NCBI GenBank assembly: GCA_036346395.1
Contig: CM070601.1
Location: 15,559,763 to 15,623,762 of the forward strand
Source of the DNA: Hsuehochloa calcarea
Taxonomy: Eukaryota; Streptophyta; Magnoliopsida; Poales; Poaceae
Reading direction: 5' to 3'
Length of the DNA: 64,000 nt
Shown here: positions 10,971 through 21,521 of the stretch, in pieces
Layout: the number at the start of each line of letters is the position of its first letter
Position numbering within the stretch: the first letter of the stretch is position 1
Notes under the pieces: model-generated
The model's database searches: none
What the model was told of the DNA's origin: nothing
Seen by the model: only the letters and a program-made list of their open reading frames with translations
Program-made: the position numbers and the translations under genes

Positions 10971-11411
10971 CTAACAGACTGGGCATTCCTTGACATAGAT
11001 GATTATTGCATGCTTCATCCCAACCCAATGTAAGATAAGCTTTAATCTCTGATATGTCACCCTTTCCCCAGAATGACTACCAAGTGCTGAGGTGTGACAA
11101 GACACGATTAATTGTTGTCTCAACTTAGAATTTGCCCCCACTACAACCTTGTTCTTGTACCTCAAGATTCCTCCCTTCAGAGTATAGTTAGGTTCAGCTT
11201 GAGGACTCACACTTAGCTTCATGATCAACTCTTTATAATAGTCATATTGTTCATAGCTGTTAAGAATTTCAGTAACCCAAACTGGTATAGCTGCTGAAAT
11301 AACATTGAGTTGCTCTCCATTGACCACTCTAGATAAAGCATCTACTGCTCGACTCTCTCTACCTTTTTTACATTCAACCTTGTAATTGTACTCTAGCAAT
11401 TTTATGAGCAA
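10971..11411 (-). pseudogene. Gypsy RNase H end and integrase zinc-binding region
   Basis: The frame starts with the end of RNase H (LLEYNYKVECKKGRES, VDALSR) and ends with the H2C2 integrase zinc-binding stretch (ALGSHSGERVTYQRLK, ending in CPVC). The frame stops before the integrase core, which reads separately, so there is a break near 10.9 kb. Confidence 0.75.
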
Positions 11412-11475
11412 TTTGTGTTGTATGCCATCTGTTAACTTCTGTTCATGGATATACCTTAAGCTTTGTTGATCTGTC

Positions 11476-12360
11476 CTAATAATCAGTGTGGATCCAGCAA
11501 AGTAGTGCTTCCACTTTTTTTAGGGCTTCAGTGATGGCTAATGTTTCTTTGTCATAACTGGAGAATGTTGCTTCCTTAAGACCCAATGTTTTGCTCATTA
11601 ATGCAATGGGTTTGTGTTGTTGCATCAGAACTACTCCAATGCCATACCCACTTGCATCTACCTCCAAAATGAAGGGTTGACTGTGGTCAGGTAATGCTAG
11701 AATCGGTGCCTTGGTCATCATCTCTTTTAACTTCAAGAAGGTTGTACTCTGAGCTTCCTGCCACACAAATGTATTTTCCCTAAGAGCCTCAAACAGTGGT
11801 TTGCAAATGATGCTTGTTTTGGATGAATCTTCTGTAATATCCTGTGAGACCTAAAAAGCTTCTCAGCTGAGTAACATTCTGAGGTATAGGCCACCTTTCT
11901 ATTGCCACTATCTTAGTAGGATCTGTGGCTACTCCATCTCCATGTATGACATGACCCAAGTACTCTACTTGCTTCTGACCAAAGGTACATTTGCTCATTT
12001 TTGTATAGAGGTTGTTGCTCTTAAGGGCTCCCAATACTCTAGTTAAATGATGTCCATGCTCTTCTATTGATTTGCTATATACTAAGATATCATCAAAGAA
12101 TACCAAAGCAAACTTCCTCAAGAACTGAGATAAAACCTCATTCATCTGAGCCTAAAAGGTTGCAGGGGCATTGGTTAACCCAAAGGGCATAACAATGAAC
12201 TCATAATGTCCCGCATGTGTGCTGATGGCTGTCTTCTTAACATCCTCTTCCCTCATCCTAACTTGGTGATATCCAAATCTGATGTCGATTTTTGAGAAAA
12301 CTTGAGCACCATGTAACTCGTCTAACAGATCCTCTATCACAGGAATAGGGTATTTGTTCT
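11476..12360 (-). pseudogene. Gypsy reverse transcriptase (palm/thumb) and RNase H
   Basis: 12152..12360 holds KNKYPIPVIEDLLDELHG, FSKIDIRFGYHQVRM and FIVMPFGLTNAPATF. 11789..12145 holds the active-site box FFDDILVYSK and the HVIHGDGV and LGLTGYYRRFI blocks. 11476..11766 is RNase H (PFILEVDASGYGIGVVLMQQ). Frames change between blocks. The sequence is cut at 12360 by the Copia insertion; the residues before KNKYP continue at 23503. Confidence 0.85.
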
Positions 12361-14338
12361 TGTGGATATCATGGGGATATGCTCCAGATCTTAGGATGAT
12401 GTGACAATTGGCAATGGCGTTAATGGTTTGTCGTTTCACGGGTTTTCGACAAAGTTTCAAAGACTATTCGGACTTTACGGGCGGCGGTCCGACCGCCATA
12501 GCACGGCGGTCCGACCGGTCCCAAATCGGTCGGACCGGCCATGTGCGCCGGTCGGACCGCCGTGACAAAAGTGGTCAAAACAGTGGGCCAAAAATAGAGG
12601 TGTAGGCAAGTGAGGGATCCCATTGTTCTTGCTCCCATAATTTTGGAGTCTCCATAAAAAGTTCTATTGGTTTAAAGTTTCCGAGAGGTTTGGATTTTCG
12701 GGGTTGAAAATTGGCTAAGTCCTTACGGCGGTCGACCGACCTTTGGTCGGCGGTCCGACCGGCAAGCCGGCGGTCGACCGCCCACGAGGGATCGACCGGT
12801 TGTTACTTGAACGTCGCTGTCGTGGCGGCGTTGTTCGTTGGTTAGGTCAAAGTCATGAGTTTCGATGCATATGTGTTGCATGATGCATGTTTTGACTAAC
12901 GTGGGTCAAGTTGCGAAGAACTTGTTCCCGTTTCGATTTGCTTGTCTATTGTTGTGCGAGGTTGCTTGGTGGTCAACGACGGTCAACGGCGAGGATGATC
13001 GGACGAGGCTTGGAGAGCTTAGGTCCGAACGATCGGCGATGCGGGTGAGGTCAATGAAATCAAGTATGGTGCGAATGGACAAGGATGACCGAACAGACGA
13101 TTCGGTCGCGGATCGGTTTGATCAAGCGGCGCGAGAGTCGGTGCAAGTGCCATGGTGATTTCGGTGGGGCCGGATGGGAGAGACTTGCCGACATGGAGAG
13201 AGCCGGTGATCAACCTACACGTGGCGAGCATGCGAAGTGCTTCATGAAGATGGACTCGGTCTTGGAGAAGGACCGAGAAGGGGTATTTTGGTAATCTTAC
13301 CAAATATCACCTTGGTGACCTTTGCCTACCCACGGCGCAAGACGGCGCAAGAGAAGCGGTTTAGGTTAAGAGGTGTTGTAGACGGCGCTTTAAAAATGCG
13401 TGCGTGTGTGACCCGTTTGTGTTGGGCCTTAACGGAGCCCATTTGAGTTAATTTTCTAGAAGGTCTAAGTCTCCACTATAAATAGAGGAGGAGGTGGTGC
13501 ACCCCTTCAACCCTTTAATCATTATTGAAACCCTAGTTTTGGCTTAGGGAGAGGATTAGTGGAGGTTAGGGTTCTAGAGAGTTTTGATTTGATCTTGTGC
13601 TCTTGGATTGAGCTTTGTCCTCCATTGATGGAGTGGTCAGAAACCCAAACCCTATCAATCAATCCAAAGAAAGCTTTGATCAAAGATGTGTCTCTTTGCC
13701 CTTCTTCTCTCTATTTGGTGATTTTGAGTCTTTCTTTGATTCGCATGTTTTTGATTGATTTCTTTACATGATATAGCTTGCTGTGACATGTGGGAACACA
13801 TCTAAGATCATCTTGATCATCAATCACCCACGAGCAAGTTTTTGGGTCACGTTTTCGTTTTGACTCGGTTTTGAACCATCCATCTCTCAAACTGAAAAAT
13901 GTCGTAACTTTTCCATGGATCTCCATGATCTTCAATTGGAATAGGTTCCTGACATCCTAGAGAAGGTGTGTTCCAAGTTTCATGAAGTTTGGAGTTGTAG
14001 ATCAAAAGTTAGACCTATTTGCAACTTCGTTTTTCGGCCGATTTCATTGTTCATCTACCGGAGGTCGACCGCCTAGCTAGAGGTCGGACCGCCCCTTGGA
14101 GAGGTCGGACCACCCAGTAGAGGTCGACCGCCCTTCTCTTAGAAAATTAAGTTTCGATTGTTTTTGGTTGTTTTGCTTCGGGGTTTTGATTGGATTCAAT
14201 CCTAGTCTTCCGCTGTACTGGTATATCGATCTTCATAGCTTCTATAGCTATTGGAGTGAAATTTGTGTTGAATCTAATCGAGGTTGAAAAAGTGAGCGTG
14301 CTCTATTCACCCCCTCTAGTCGCCTTTTCGGTCCAACA
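12361..14338 (+). repeat. 5' LTR of the Copia element
   Basis: 1978 bp, TG...CA. A TATAAATA box lies at 13477-13484. Three clusters of the motif GGTCGGACCG or GGTCGACCG and variants occur at about 12478-12565, 12725-12802 and 14058-14128. Compared with the 3' LTR, most differences are single-base indels in G/C runs. Confidence 0.95.
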
Positions 14339-14340
14339 AG

Positions 14341-14352
14341 TGGTATCGAGCC
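14341..14352 (+). promoter_or_regulatory. Primer-binding site (tRNA-iMet type)
   Basis: TGGTATCGAGCC begins two bases after the LTR end. It matches the plant initiator-Met PBS (TGGTATCAGAGC) except for one missing A. Confidence 0.85.
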
Positions 14353-14394
14353 CTGTTAGTTCAATCTTGATCTTAACCGGTCACCGAACTGGCG

Positions 14395-15550
14395 ATGGAT
14401 AAGTACTCCACCAAGCCGCATATCTTCGATGGGCACGACTATGCCTATTGGAAGAATCGCATGCGAGTCTTCCTTGAGAGCGAAGGACAAGCTATATGGG
14501 AGGTTGTTCGAGCCCCGCTGTTCTTCCCGGTTGTTACTGCCAAGCAATGACCCTCTTGGCTAACAACAATAAGGCAAAGAACCTCTTGTATGGTGGGCTT
14601 GGTAGGCGGAGTATGATCGAATTTGCAATCTTGAGATCGCATGACGAGATTTGGAACACCTCGAAACCTACCATGAGGGTTCGTCCCAAATCAAGAAAGT
14701 ACGCAGACATCTATAAGCGTGAATATAACAAATTCGAGATGCGTCCCGAGAGAGCATCGATGACATTTTCATCGCTTCAACAAAGTGATTAATCGGATGA
14801 AGGTCATTGGAATTGAATATTCTCGATCTGAAATGCCACCCACCTCTTGGCTGCAATCAACACCAAGGAGTGGGAGATAAAGGCTACCGCCATTGAGGAG
14901 AACGTCAACCTCTACGATCGACTTTAGAGCTGCTCTATAGCAAGCTTAAGACTCATGAGATCAAGAGGATTGATCATCCCAAGAAGGAAAATATGGCCTT
15001 GGTAGCGCACTCCGCCAAGAGAGCTTCGATGGGTCTTCGAGTCTTCTTCGGATTTTCGCTTCTGGTTTATCCGCAATCCATGAAGAGGAGTTTGAGAGTC
15101 TTCCCGAGGCCGAGTTAGCCCTCATAGTCGAAAAAGCCACACGGGCCTATAACAATATGAGAAACAAAAGAGAGGAGGTCCGTGACTTGCTATGAGTGTG
15201 GTGAGCTTAATCACATCCGCAAAGCGCCCCAAGTTGAAAGGAAAGAGCAACCACAAGGAAGGAAAGCCACTTGGAAGAAGCCTCAATGGAACAAATCAAG
15301 ATTTGATGTTTGCTAAGCTCACAAAGGCACTCACGGGTTCTTGCCGCTTTTGGGAACAATCCTTAGCGATGTGGACTCGGGGCGAGGATGACAAGGAGGA
15401 GGAGATCCTCAAGACAAGAAGAAGGGAAGGCCAAGGACTTCACCGGTGTTTGCTTCATGGCCGACTCACGACGGCGTCGACGATGAGGTACCTCTCTCCT
15501 ATGATGTCCTTTCCGATAGATGCGAAACTATCTTTGAGCAACTCATGAGC
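14395..15550 (+). pseudogene. Copia gag (nucleocapsid) region, frame broken
   Basis: The ATG at 14395 opens a Copia gag N-terminus (MDKYSTKPHIFDGHDYAYWK, then NRMRVFLESEG) typical of the UBN2/DUF4219-type gag. A CCHC zinc knuckle reads CYECGELNHIRK from 15188, where a family member would have GH after the leucine. No single frame joins the two; several small indels lie between. Intact gag packages the RNA and forms the particle. Confidence 0.75.
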
Positions 15551-16599
15551 CAGATAAGGCGTTAGAGTATATCATGGCTAGGAACAAGGACTTAGAGTCT
15601 CAAGTAGATAATTTAACTTTAGAACTTGCAAATACTAAGACTCTTGAATCGATGAATGTTCTTCCCGCCATGCTCTACACTCGAAATTTGCTAAACGCAA
15701 TCTGCTCATGATATTGCTTTGCAACAACTTGAAAATGCTAGGACCGAGTTAGTTGAGGTTAAATCTGCTCCTTGTGAAAAATGCTTAGATTCCACAAGTT
15801 GGTTGCTCTGGTGTCATTGATCCTAGCCTTTGCTCTTTTGCATTGAACGCGAACATGAAGTTAAAGATATCTTAGAAGCGATTAGAGCTAAATATGCCAA
15901 GCTTAAGAACAGATTGAGTCTTCTACATGTGCTTCATGTCCCGCTCTTAAACTTGAAATTGCTTTATATAAGGAAAAATATGCTAGAGCTATTAAAGGCA
16001 AAACTTGTGAGTCATGTGTTAATCTTGAAAAGAAAATGCTTATCTTAAGGATACCTTAGAAAAATTTTCTAAAGGTAAGAAACAATTAAACATGATTCGG
16101 ACAAATCTAAGACTCCTTATAAGAAGCAAGGATTAGGATACAACTCATCCAAGATAACTCTAAGCCCCAAGTAACTCAAGTCTTGGAAAATGGGTTAGTT
16201 GAATTTAAAACCCAACTGCAAAAACTATTTTTAAATCTGCGGGTTTTGCCCAAACTTCGTTAAGTCAAAGGGTGCTTCTCCGGTGGTATCAAGTACCATT
16301 GCACCTATTGCAAGAAGAATGGACATTTGGTTGAGTTCTCATTGGCGTAGGTTGAAAAATGGTAAGAAAAATTTTGCTAGAATTTCACTCAATCAACCTA
16401 GAGCTTTTATGAGACATGGTAATGTAGAAAGAGGAAACTGGTTTAGGATTTGTGTCACATGCTCATCATCATGTTCCTAGACAGATAACTCTTATGTTAA
16501 AGTAACCATTGCTCATAATGAACTTCAAACTTAATCAAGGATAGCACTTCGCTTTGCATACTACTGCAGACATGTGTCTCAATCTCGGGTTCCCAAGTC

Positions 16600-16900
16600 T
16601 TGTTTAACTAACTTGATGTTGAGACACATTGTTCTTCCAGGCCTTGATTTTCGTGGATTACCGCGAAAGAGGAAGGACACGTGGTTCGTCGACTCACTGT
16701 TCACGCCACATGACCGAGACTCAAGATGGTTCACCTCCTTCACGCGGTCGACGGTGATGAATTCATCACCTTTGGAGATGATAGACAAGGGCGGATTGAA
16801 GGAACGGATCGATCGGGGTGAACGACAAGTTTATCCTCAAGGACGCCGCCCTTGTGGACAAGCTAAGGTTTAATTTGCTTTCGTCTCTCAACTTCTTGAT
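16600..16900 (+). pseudogene. Copia aspartic protease region, frame broken
   Basis: At 16681 the sequence reads TWFVDS, the Copia protease start. The usual GCSRHMTG that follows is disrupted by deletions, and DSRWFTSFTR and DEFITFGDD then appear in other frames. The protease would cut the polyprotein. Confidence 0.65.
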
Positions 16901-17034
16901 GATGGCTATGAGACTAGATTTAAGAAAAATGCTTGTCGGTGCTTGATTCAATTTGGTGAGCTTGTTTTGGGATTACTAGAGTTGCTAGGATCTTTGGAGC
17001 TGATTTTTCTGAATCTCTTGCTGGTTCTCTCAAG

Positions 17035-17934
17035 TGCTTAATTTCATCTTCTTCTTCTGAGTTTTGGCTTTGGCACCGTCGTTTGGGGCACATTGGTTTT
17101 GATCATCTGACGCGAGTTAGCAACCTTGAGCTCATGAGGGTTTGCCCAAACTCAAAGCCGTCAAGGAATGCTGTATGTGCGCCCTGTAGGCATGGCAAGC
17201 AAGTTGCCGCCTCACCCATCGATGACTATGGTCATGACCGACTGACCGACGCTTGCTTCATATGGATACCGCTTGGTCCCGCTTAGGTTCGGTCGGTTGG
17301 TGGAAAATGGTACATTCTTGTCATAGTCGATGATTTTTCTAGATACACTTGGGTGTTCTTTCTTGCTTCGAAGGATGAAGCTTTTGATCATTATCATGAT
17401 CTTGTTCTTCGTTTGGCTTCTGAACTTCCGAGTGCCTTGAGAGCGATCCGCAGTGACAATGGCACGGAGTTCAAGAATGCATCCTTTGCTTCCTTTTGTG
17501 CTGAGCGTGGAATTGAGCATCAGTTCTCCTCCCCACACGTCCCTCAACAAAATGGCGTTGTGGAAAGGAAGAACAGGACCCTAGTCGAGATGGCTAGGAC
17601 GATGCTAGATGAGTATAGCACTCCGAGGAGGTTTTGGGCTGAAGCTATTTCTACTGCTTGCCATATTGCAAATCGTGTCTTTTTGAGACCGTCTTTGGGC
17701 AAGACTCCTTATGAGCTTCGGTTTTGTAGAAAACCCTCTGTCTCGCACTTTCGAGTCTTTGGATCCAAGTGTTTTATTCTCAAGACAGGAAATCTAGATA
17801 AATTTGAGTCAAGAACTTTTGATGGTTTATTTCTGGGTTATCCTGCTCATTCAAGGGTTTTCGAGTTTTTAATGTCGAAACTAACTCGTTCAGAGACATG
17901 CAATGTCACTTTGATGAGACTAGCCTCGAGCTAG
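17035..17934 (+). pseudogene. Copia GAG-pre-integrase and integrase
   Basis: The pre-integrase segment has FWLWHRRLGHIGFDHLTR and a CAPCRHGKQ zinc-type end. The integrase core reads ILVIVDDFSRYTWVFF (Asp 1), AIRSDNGTEFKN (Asp 2) and PQQNGVVERKNRTLVEMART (Glu), giving a complete D,D,E set in a largely open frame 17353..17934. A C-terminal KTPYELRF...HFRVFGSKCF block follows. Stops and shifts near 17285 and 17930 interrupt the polyprotein. Confidence 0.85.
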
Positions 17935-18176
17935 ATCGGATATTTCGTGTGATACAGTGACAGAGAGTATATTTGTAGAGGAAGATGATGATGGACTCGA
18001 TGATACTCTTCCACCTGCTGCTGTTGACATTCCTATTCCTGCACAAGAACCCGCCGTGACTACTTCGCCTTGGTTGAGGCACTGCGATCTTCATCATCGC
18101 AGATACTGCGAGGTCGAAGAGGTACTTTCTTCTCCAGTGCGCCACTTCACATTCAAAAGCAAAGATCCGCGGATCG

Positions 18177-19040
18177 ATGATAGGTAATATCCATGAACGA
18201 GTCACTCGCTCCAGGTATCATGATCCAAACCTCTATTCTCATTCTGCTTTTGTAGCTTCTTTTGAACCCCGCGATATATCACATGCTTTATCTGATTCGA
18301 GTTGGGTCAATGCCATGCATGAGGAGTTAGAGAATTTTGAGAGGAATAAGGTCTGGAACCTAGTAGAACCTCCTAGTGGTCATAATGTTATAGGAACCCG
18401 CTGGGTCTTCAAAAACAAACAAAATGAGGATGGTTCTGTGATTAGAAACAAGGCTAGATTGGTAGCTCAGGGCTTTAGCCAAGTTGAGGGGTTAGATTTT
18501 GATGAGACATTTGCTCCTGTTGCTAGACTAGAAGCTATTCGCATTTTACTTGCATTTGCTGCTTCTAAGGGCTTTAGATTATATCAGATGGATGTTAAGA
18601 GTGCCTTTCTGAATGGTTTTATAGAAGAGGAGGTTTATGTTAGGCAACCCCGGACTTTGAGAATCCCAAGAACCCATCATGTCTTCAAGCTATCCAAAGC
18701 CTTGTATGGTCTTAAACAAGCCCCTAGAGCACCGTATGATAGACTTAAGACCTTCTTGCTTAAGAATGATTTTGAGATGGGTAAGGTAGACAAGACCTTG
18801 TTCATTCTTAGGCGTGGCAATGATTTCTTACTTGCTCAGATTTACGTTGATGATATTATCTTTGGTGGTTCTTCTCATGCTCTTGTTTCTAGCTTTTCTG
18901 AGACTATGTCCAGGGAATTTGAGATGAGCATGATGGGAGAGCTCAATTACTTTCGGGGCTTCAAATCAAGCAATGTAAGGAAGGATCTTCATCCATCGAC
19001 GAAGTATACTAAGGATCCGCCAAACGCTCGACATGGGTGA
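18177..19040 (+). pseudogene. Copia reverse transcriptase
   Basis: The open frame runs to about 18950 with WNLVEPPSGHNVIGTRWVFK, NKARLVAQGFSQVEGLDFDE, TFAPVARLEAIR, LYQMDVKSAFLNG and the catalytic box QIYVDDIIFGG. After about 18955, indels break the thumb region, and its expected continuation (ATPMATSI-like, TASRPDIHF-like) is scattered over three frames up to 19200. Confidence 0.9.
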
Positions 19041-19199
19041 TCGCAAGTTTATCGCCACTCCCATGGCGACTTCGATCGCTGGATCCAGATGAGGAAGGAG
19101 AAGCCGTGGATCAACGCGAGTACCGCAAAGATGATCGGCTCCCTCCTGCACTGACGGCATCAAGACCGGACATCCACTTCACACCGCCTCATGCGAGGT

Positions 19200-19776
19200 T
19201 TCAGGCGTCTCCGAGAATTTCCCATCGCCAAGCGATTAAGCGCATATTCGTGTATTTACACTCTACCCTCCAAGATGGCATTTGGTACTCTGTTCTTCTT
19301 CTTTATCCATTCGGGGTTTTCGATTCGATTTTATGTCGTCGGCTTGATAGGAAGAGTACCTCGCACTTGTCACTTCCTAGGCACTTCTCTTGTTTCTTGG
19401 TCTTCTAGGAAGCAGTCCTCTGTTGCACAATCACGAGGTTTGAGTATGTAGTCTGCTTGCTAGTTGTCAGTAGTCGATTTTGTGGATGGTATCCACTCTT
19501 AAGGACTACGGGTTAAATTTTGCTAGTGTTCCTCTTTTATGTGATAACACTTCTGCTATTAACATTGCTAAGAATCCTGTGCAACACTCTAGGACCAAGC
19601 ACATAGACATTCGCTATCACTTCCTTAGAGACCATGTCGAGAAGGGTGATATTGTGCTACACTTCGTGGAGTCCGAGGCTCAACTGGCTGATATCCTCAC
19701 CAAACCTTTAGACCCAACTAGGTTTGCCACCTTGAGAAGCGAGTTTGGGGTAATTTATCCCTATGGGTTGGTTTGA
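19200..19776 (+). pseudogene. Copia RNase H
   Basis: The frame 19480..19776 carries LLCDNTSAINIAKNPVQHSR, TKHIDIRYHFLRDHVEKG and QLADILTKPLDPTRF, the classic Copia RNase H end. It terminates at a TGA followed by GGGGGAG. The segment 19200-19480 holds the RNase H start in shifted frames. Confidence 0.85.
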
Positions 19777-21510
19777 GGGGGAGTTCGATCTTTTCTGATC
19801 TTACCTTGTTCTTTTGATCTTTTATTGTTCTTTTTCTGAACTTGTTGATCTTTTTGAACTTTTTAGGTTTTTAGGCTTTTTATTGCATCGCATTGTATCA
19901 TATTGCATTCATATGTAAAATACTTCAAGTGGTTTGAAAAATCCAAAAAGATGCATTGTAATATAAAATTTTCTGCTTATCTTTTAAAATTGATGAAGCT
20001 TTGCCTATTACCCTTTGGAGCTTTAGTATTTCAATTCTTGCTCAATGCCATGTCTAGTTCTTTGACTTGCTAGAATTATCATGCTTTTACATGTGTAGCT
20101 AAGTCTTTGCTATATGAGATAGAACTTTAAAACAAACTCGAACTAAGAAATTGCAATTTGTGGATGTTTTAGCGAGTTGCGCAATTAGTGCTCCTTTGTG
20201 ACATTGGCCTGTCGAATTGCTTTGTTAACTCTTTGATCTAAAATTGACCATTACTTGAGCTTTTGTGTTCTTGAGATTCTAAAATGCTCTTGTGAAAAAT
20301 TAAAAAATTCAAGATTGTCTTATGCTTAAAATGTGCCAAACTATTCTTACGAGACCGCTTGTCAAATGACATGAACTTGGAGATAGTTTGATGATCCGAC
20401 GATCTCATGGGGATTGCTTGTCGAAATGACATGAACCTCAAGATTTGTCGCCTCGTAGAAGCTTAGAAAGAGTTTGTGGATGGCTCCTAGTCCGTAATCT
20501 TCTTTACTAAGATATACCTTTAATCAACTTTTGGTCGAAGCTTAGGATGAGTTTGTGGATGGCTCCTAGTCCGTGATCTTGTCACTAAGTTAGATCATTA
20601 GTCAACCTCAATATTCAATGCAAATGAGAAAAATGTTGACAAATGGGCGCCATAAAAGATTGAGCAAAATGATTCAATACGGACTTGATTGACTCTTAAT
20701 GTGGTCTTTGTTAGATTTTTGATCTCACTTTGACATTTTGACATGGCCAATTTCACTTTAGGATCCTGTTGATGAACTTGTTTGAATTTGAAGCGTTGCT
20801 TAAATTGATCAAATCTATTGCTTTACTTTTGAGCCTTGGTGCTTAGCTTTGATATATATGTCTTACCATGATCTTGCTAGCACTCGGGCTTGATATGTTG
20901 TTTGTGCAATATTAGAAATGCTAGCTAGTTCTTTTGGGTAATCTCCAAAGCTTCTTGTAATCAAAATTGAAAAATACAAAAATGAAGCCACTCCATTGCA
21001 CTTCATGCATACTTCTTCTTTTGCTTCTTTCTTTATTCGCAAATTGCTATCTCTGGATGAGAGGAAGGCGTGATTCCTTGATGACTCCATTGTCAAAGGG
21101 AGAAGATATTTCGATGTTGGGGAGAAGTTTATACAAAGGGAGAAAGTTGGAGAATTTGAAATTTTCTCAATCCGAGGATCATAGTGAGGGGAGTTTTGAA
21201 TTGCATTCTTATTGTCTTATTGACTCTTCCGAACTTGGATTGCATTTATTACTCCTCACAATGATCAAAGGTCAATTGAACAATTGTTCTTTCATATGGA
21301 CCTTAAGTGAGATTTTTGACTTTTTCGAAATCAAAGTTTTTATGCTTTCTTTTGCCTTATCTCACTTGTCTATGCTATTCGATGCCACTTGGTCATTTCC
21401 ATTGCTTTCTCTTGCTTATGGACCAAGTTGTGCCTTTGTGCGAAAAACGAAAGTATTTTACTTTTCAAACCTTCAAATTACATTTTTCGGATTATTGCCA
21501 ATGTGTTCAT
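19777..21510 (+). other. Copia post-pol region with a 195-codon sense frame
   Basis: About 1.7 kb separates the RNase H stop from the PPT. It is AT-rich and holds a direct repeat of GAGTTTGTGGATGGCTCCTA (near 20470 and 20548). One sense frame, 20967..21554, has a hydrophobic N-terminus (CILLLLLLSLFANCYLWM) and further hydrophobic blocks but runs into the LTR. Some Sireviruses carry an extra gene here, but this frame shows no motif of such a gene that I recognise. It may be chance. Confidence 0.45.
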
Positions 21511-21521
21511 CAAGGGGAGAT
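21511..21521 (+). promoter_or_regulatory. Polypurine tract of the Copia element
   Basis: CAAGGGGAGAT lies directly before the 3' LTR start TGTGGATATC and is the expected plus-strand primer site. Confidence 0.8.

Noticed and set aside
12361..12460. Extension of the gypsy RT frame beyond 12360
   Set aside because: These codons come from the Copia 5' LTR; the true gypsy continuation is at 23503.
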